Source of the DNA: RUG13409 sp045616985 | Lineage (GTDB): Bacteria; Bacillota; Clostridia; Peptostreptococcales; Anaerovoracaceae | Length of the DNA stretch: 55,651 nt | Assembly (NCBI GenBank): GCA_045616985.1 | Contig: JAZLHU010000056.1 | Span: forward strand, 1 to 55,651 | Reading direction: 5' to 3' | Part shown: positions 53,153 to 55,651 of the stretch, piece after piece | How positions within the stretch are numbered: the stretch's first letter is position 1 | Layout of the letters: each line of letters starts with the position of its first letter | Notes under the pieces: model-generated | The model's input: only the letters and a program-made list of their open reading frames with translations | What the model was told of the DNA's origin: nothing | Databases searched by the model: none | Program-made: the position numbers and the translations under genes

Positions 53153-54127
53153 ATGGAAAAAAGAATTTATATAATAAACTATATGAGAGTACTTGCCTCA
53201 TTTTTCGTTGTTGTTATACATACAGTTGATATAAGTACTTACCTTGGCTTTGCGCTGACTACTGCGGCAAGATTTTCCGTTCCGCTCTTTGTTATCGTGA
53301 GCGGTTATCTGATGCTGGATAAAAAAGCTGACCCTTCGTACTATCTTAAGAAGTCAATGCGACTATTTCTTTTAATGGTCACCTGGGCACTTCTATATTT
53401 CCTCTTTTATAGAGCGTTTGGTGATATAACGGAATTGAACGTTGTTTTCGTAATCAAATATATTCTCACACAGCCTATTCACCTTTGGTACATTTATGCT
53501 ACGATTACGCTATATGTTTTCACTCCTGTATTTATAGTGTTTTATGAGCATGCTGACAAAAATACGTACATTTACTGTTTGCTTTTAACCTTTATTTGCG
53601 GTTCCCTTGTAACAACTGCACTAAGAACCACAAGGTTTGAACTCCTTAACACCATTGTTGACAAGATGAAGCTTGCCTACCTGTTAGGTTTTGTCTTCCT
53701 TTATCTTTTGGGTGGATTCGTAAAAAAATACGGATTATCTAAAAGAGGAAAACGTATATTTGTAATATCGGGTGTTGTTTCAGTTGCTGCTGCGATTATC
53801 ATTAACCTTTTAAAATTCAGCAATGGTTCTTATACTGAAATTTTTCTAAGCTTTTTTGCACCGAATTCCATTTTGTCGGCCGCAGCAATTTTTGCTGCAA
53901 TGATTGATATCAAAGTTAAAAAAGATAATGTTCTTATCTCGGAAATTGCATCGATATCCCCCGGAATCTACTTTGTCCAATTAATGGTTGTATTTTTACT
54001 AAATCTTTATATACCGGACTGCGCTGGGATATGTCTGTTTTTGAAACCTATAATAGTATATTTTGCATCAGCATGCATTGCTTTCATTTTGTCCAAAATT
54101 CCCTTTCTTTACAGGCTTGTTAAGTAG
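53153..54127 (+). CDS. Acyltransferase family 3 membrane protein
   Basis: A 324-residue protein with about ten hydrophobic helices. The opening INYMRVLASFFVVVIHT places the family's conserved histidine at the end of helix 1, followed by FSVPLFVIVSGYLMLDK; both are typical of acyltransferase-3 proteins that O-acetylate or acylate surface glycans. The acceptor is unknown. ATG 53153 follows AGGAAGAAG; the frame from 53105 is longer but lacks a site. Base composition is more AT-rich than the core genes, and an unrelated gene fragment abuts its stop. Confidence 0.85.
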   Translation: MEKRIYIINYMRVLASFFVVVIHTVDISTYLGFALTTAARFSVPLFVIVSGYLMLDKKADPSYYLKKSMRLFLLMVTWALLYFLFYRAFGDITELNVVFVIKYILTQPIHLWYIYATITLYVFTPVFIVFYEHADKNTYIYCLLLTFICGSLVTTALRTTRFELLNTIVDKMKLAYLLGFVFLYLLGGFVKKYGLSKRGKRIFVISGVVSVAAAIIINLLKFSNGSYTEIFLSFFAPNSILSAAAIFAAMIDIKVKKDNVLISEIASISPGIYFVQLMVVFLLNLYIPDCAGICLFLKPIIVYFASACIAFILSKIPFLYRLVK

Positions 54128-54389
54128 TATCAGCCTCGACATCTGTGCGGAGGACGATAACGACTTTTCATATTGGACAGCCGAACTTTACAAAGGCGGC
54201 GAAGTGCCGGCAGGTCTGAAACTTTTCACCTTCCCTGAAAGCGACTGGACAATCTTCTCGGCAAAGGGTACAATCCCGCAGTCTTTGCAGACACTCAACA
54301 CGCAGGTGTGGAACGAATGGGCACCGAATGTTAAAACGATGTATGAAATCGGTTCATCATTCCTTGAAATTTATTCTGCAATGCATTAG
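54126..54389 (+). pseudogene. Fragment of a GyrI-like/AraC effector-binding domain
   Basis: The frame reads LDICAEDDNDFSYWTAELYK, VPAGLKLFTFPESDWTIFSAKG and PQSLQTLNTQVWNEWAPN, the C-terminal half of a GyrI-like effector-binding domain as found in AraC-type regulators. The N-terminal half and any DNA-binding domain are absent. The homology begins exactly at the end of the acyltransferase gene in a different frame, and the usual end of the domain is replaced by SSFLEIYSAMH. I take it as a decayed remnant left by a deletion or insertion. Confidence 0.65.
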
Positions 54390-54426
54390 CTTAAAACAGA
54401 AATGCCTCTCAAGAGAGTAGAATTAT

Positions 54427-54593
54427 ATGAAAATAACAATTGATATCCCTCACCGCGTGGACGACTATGCTTGCATGTGGAATGGAACAGAGGACTTGGA
54501 TATCTTGCAAATAAATGGGATAGTATAAATGATTTACCTGTATTGTTCACACAAGCAGCAGATATTATGAAATCCGGGTTTGAAGCACTTTAG
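54427..54593 (+). pseudogene. Small degenerate reading frame, probable frameshifted remnant
   Basis: ATG 54427 opens 33 codons starting MKITIDIPHRVDDYACMWNG, ending at 54528. Near 54486 another frame continues NRGLGYLANKWDSINDLP to a stop at 54591-54593. Joined by one frameshift these would give a protein of about 56 residues. I do not recognise it. The stretch 54390-54641 holds nothing else I can support. Confidence 0.3.
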
Positions 54594-54641
54594 GATATTA
54601 AGATAGACATCTCAAAATACAGGAAGACGTGTGAAACTAAA

Positions 54642-55181
54642 ATGAAAAAGAAATTAAGTATTATATTATTAGTAATCATGTTAATTACATTTTTATCGGT
54701 ACCTGCATTTGCGGCGAACGAACCGGATAGTGATTTGCGGCAGGCTGTAGAAGATATAACAAAAAAACAGGAACAAATTATAAGAGACAAAGCAGAAGAA
54801 GTGAAACGAGAAATAACAGACTTAACAGAAAAGGCGGAAGATAATAGTGCAACGCATGCTCAACTGGACCTGGATGCAGAGCTTCCCGAAGAACTGGTAC
54901 ATAAGTTGCAGGATGTTAATGCAATTGATATAAGGGATGATGACGTATACATCATCAGCAGTGGAAGTCATGTTTTAACTGATTGCTTTGTTGATAGTGG
55001 TACTTTAGTCATTGAAAAGGATGCGAGGGTCGCTGTACCGGGTGATGCATCTGTTGGCAAGGAAGGCACGCTCATTGTACTTGGCACTATTGAGTTCTAC
55101 ACCAATGATGAACCTGCATTTTATGGCCAGGTTTATGTGGATGGGGGGGGGAATAATAGGAGGAGATTATTCTGTTCCTAA
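54642..55181 (+). CDS. Secreted surface protein, frameshifted at a nine-G tract
   Basis: As read, 179 residues: a signal peptide (KKLSIILLVIMLITFLSVPAFA), a charged helix (about 30-70, likely coiled coil), then a beta-rich part (VYIISSGSHVLTDC, GTLVIEKDARVAV, GTLIVLGTIEFY). It ends in an aberrant tail (NNRRRLFCS) directly after nine consecutive G. Removing one G would continue into the downstream frame, giving about 254 residues with a C-terminal membrane helix. The function is unknown. No well-spaced ribosome binding site is seen; AGGAAG is about 16 bases upstream. Confidence 0.6.
   Translation: MKKKLSIILLVIMLITFLSVPAFAANEPDSDLRQAVEDITKKQEQIIRDKAEEVKREITDLTEKAEDNSATHAQLDLDAELPEELVHKLQDVNAIDIRDDDVYIISSGSHVLTDCFVDSGTLVIEKDARVAVPGDASVGKEGTLIVLGTIEFYTNDEPAFYGQVYVDGGGNNRRRLFCS
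55143..55151 (+). repeat. Nine-G homopolymer in a surface-protein gene
   Basis: Nine G in a row, the point where the reading frame changes. Such tracts slip during replication and are used for phase variation in some bacteria; eight G would restore the long protein. Confidence 0.7.
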
Positions 55182-55407
55182 TGGCGTTATCAACAGTCAT
55201 ATCATTAAGGACGGTGTCTGTGTAATCTGCGGTTTAGAAATGGGTATCCAAAGCCCCGGGTCCACGCTTTCCGGAGGCAATATTGCCATTATCACAGCGG
55301 TTGCAGGTATTGCTTTTGGGCTTGTTTGTGGTCTGCTGATTGGCAAGGAGAAAAAGAAGCTTGCGACTGCGGGCGGTGCTGAAAAAGAAATCAAAGATGA
55401 AGAGTAA
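55152..55407 (+). pseudogene. C-terminal part of the surface protein in the shifted frame
   Basis: In the +1 frame after the G tract the protein continues IIGGDYSVPNGVINSHII, a CxxC pair in DGVCVICGLEMG, a Gly/Ser stretch, one membrane helix (IAIITAVAGIAFGLVCGLLIG) and a positively then negatively charged tail. The order secreted domain, membrane helix, KEKKK stop-transfer suggests a C-terminally anchored surface protein. Without a frame correction it is not translated with its signal peptide. Confidence 0.6.
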
Positions 55408-55468
55408 TGCATAAACTCTTCATGCTGCAGTGTTTAATAAAGGTTTGAAAATAATGGGAATTGTAATC

Positions 55469-55500
55469 TCCTTGAGTATATTTACCTCAAGGATATTATT
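55469..55500 (+). terminator. Terminator candidate after the surface-protein gene
   Basis: Stem TCCTTGAG (55469-55476) with CTCAAGGA (55486-55493), nine-base loop, then TATTATTTAT. It lies about 60 bp after the C-terminal stop. Confidence 0.5.
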
Positions 55501-55530
55501 TATGATAACAGTCACACTTATAAGCTTTTC

Positions 55531-55573
55531 TTTTACTACAATAGTCGTTAATAAATTCGATATTGTAGTAAAA
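55531..55573. repeat. Long hairpin of TTTTACTACA arms near the window edge
   Basis: TTTTACTACAATA (55531-55543) pairs with its exact complement at 55561-55573, and TCG/CGA extend the stem past a bulged G, giving 16 bp with a ten-base loop. A third TTTTACTACA, in direct orientation, is at 55614-55623. No gene is visible from 55408 to the window end. Confidence 0.6.
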
Positions 55574-55651
55574 CGGTGTATAAGGCGACCTGCTTGAGCA
55601 TCTATTTTTGATGTTTTACTACAGTCTGCACTTAAACACGCATTTCTGTAG

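Noticed and set aside
55531..55651. CRISPR array from the repeated TTTTACTACA words
   Set aside because: Only ten bases repeat, one copy is inverted, spacing is irregular and no cas gene is visible.

Overview
The window reads as chromosomal DNA of a low-to-moderate GC Gram-positive anaerobe of the class Clostridia. Evidence: AGGAGG-type ribosome binding sites, sigma-A promoters with frequent extended -10 boxes, lipoprotein SBPs, the tpi-eno-secG order, a K+-dependent membrane pyrophosphatase, AddA instead of RecBCD, a small SRP RNA and CsaB/MurJ-type wall genes. I cannot name the genus. Most of the window (1 to about 53 kb) is dense core genome; the last 2.5 kb look accessory and partly decayed.

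Layout. 0.1-4.5 kb: glycolysis (tpiA, eno), secG and hppA, ending in a strong terminator. 4.6-9.4 kb, minus strand: a cell-envelope pair, a DUF5693 membrane protein and a CsaB-MurJ fusion. 9.6-17.2 kb: an OFA-type MFS transporter, a phosphohexomutase, dnaE, pfkA and a DUF1294 protein. 17.2-19.5 kb, minus strand: a metallo-beta-lactamase-fold hydrolase and a PlsC-like acyltransferase, divergent from a liv (branched-chain amino acid type) ABC operon at 19.7-24.5 kb. 24.7-30.5 kb: an oppABCDF peptide transporter. 30.5-36.1 kb: a DUF308 coiled-coil protein, gpmI and two flavoproteins. 36.1-45.7 kb: a replication/repair run (addA, pcrA, ligA, a pyridoxal-kinase-like gene, a short dnaX), then the SRP RNA. 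45.9-48.0 kb: murI, an acidic orphan and a DUF975 protein, convergent with an M50 protease and an SLC13 transporter (48.0-50.1 kb). 50.2-54.1 kb: a membrane-aminopropyltransferase fusion, dinB and an acyltransferase. 54.1-55.65 kb: gene fragments, a surface protein interrupted at a nine-G tract, and a hairpin/repeat cluster at the window edge.

The most striking feature is the only substrate-binding protein of the liv operon (19715-20998). It appears to be a complete circular permutant: behind the lipoprotein signal, the normally C-terminal half of the LivJ/LivK fold comes first and the normally N-terminal half second, with no missing core. All four membrane and ATPase partners downstream are intact, so it is probably functional. 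Other points of interest are the CsaB-MurJ fusion (pyruvyl transferase plus lipid flippase in one chain, with an apparent internal start), a dnaX that encodes only the gamma-length product, the homopolymer-interrupted surface protein, and an operator-like GTCCG repeat between the divergent hydrolase and liv promoters.

Working together, the window carries lower glycolysis (tpiA, gpmI, eno) with pfkA and a phosphohexomutase, PPi-driven ion pumping, amino-acid and peptide uptake typical of an amino-acid fermenter, and envelope-polymer export. No tRNA, rRNA, complete insertion sequence or CRISPR array was recognised.
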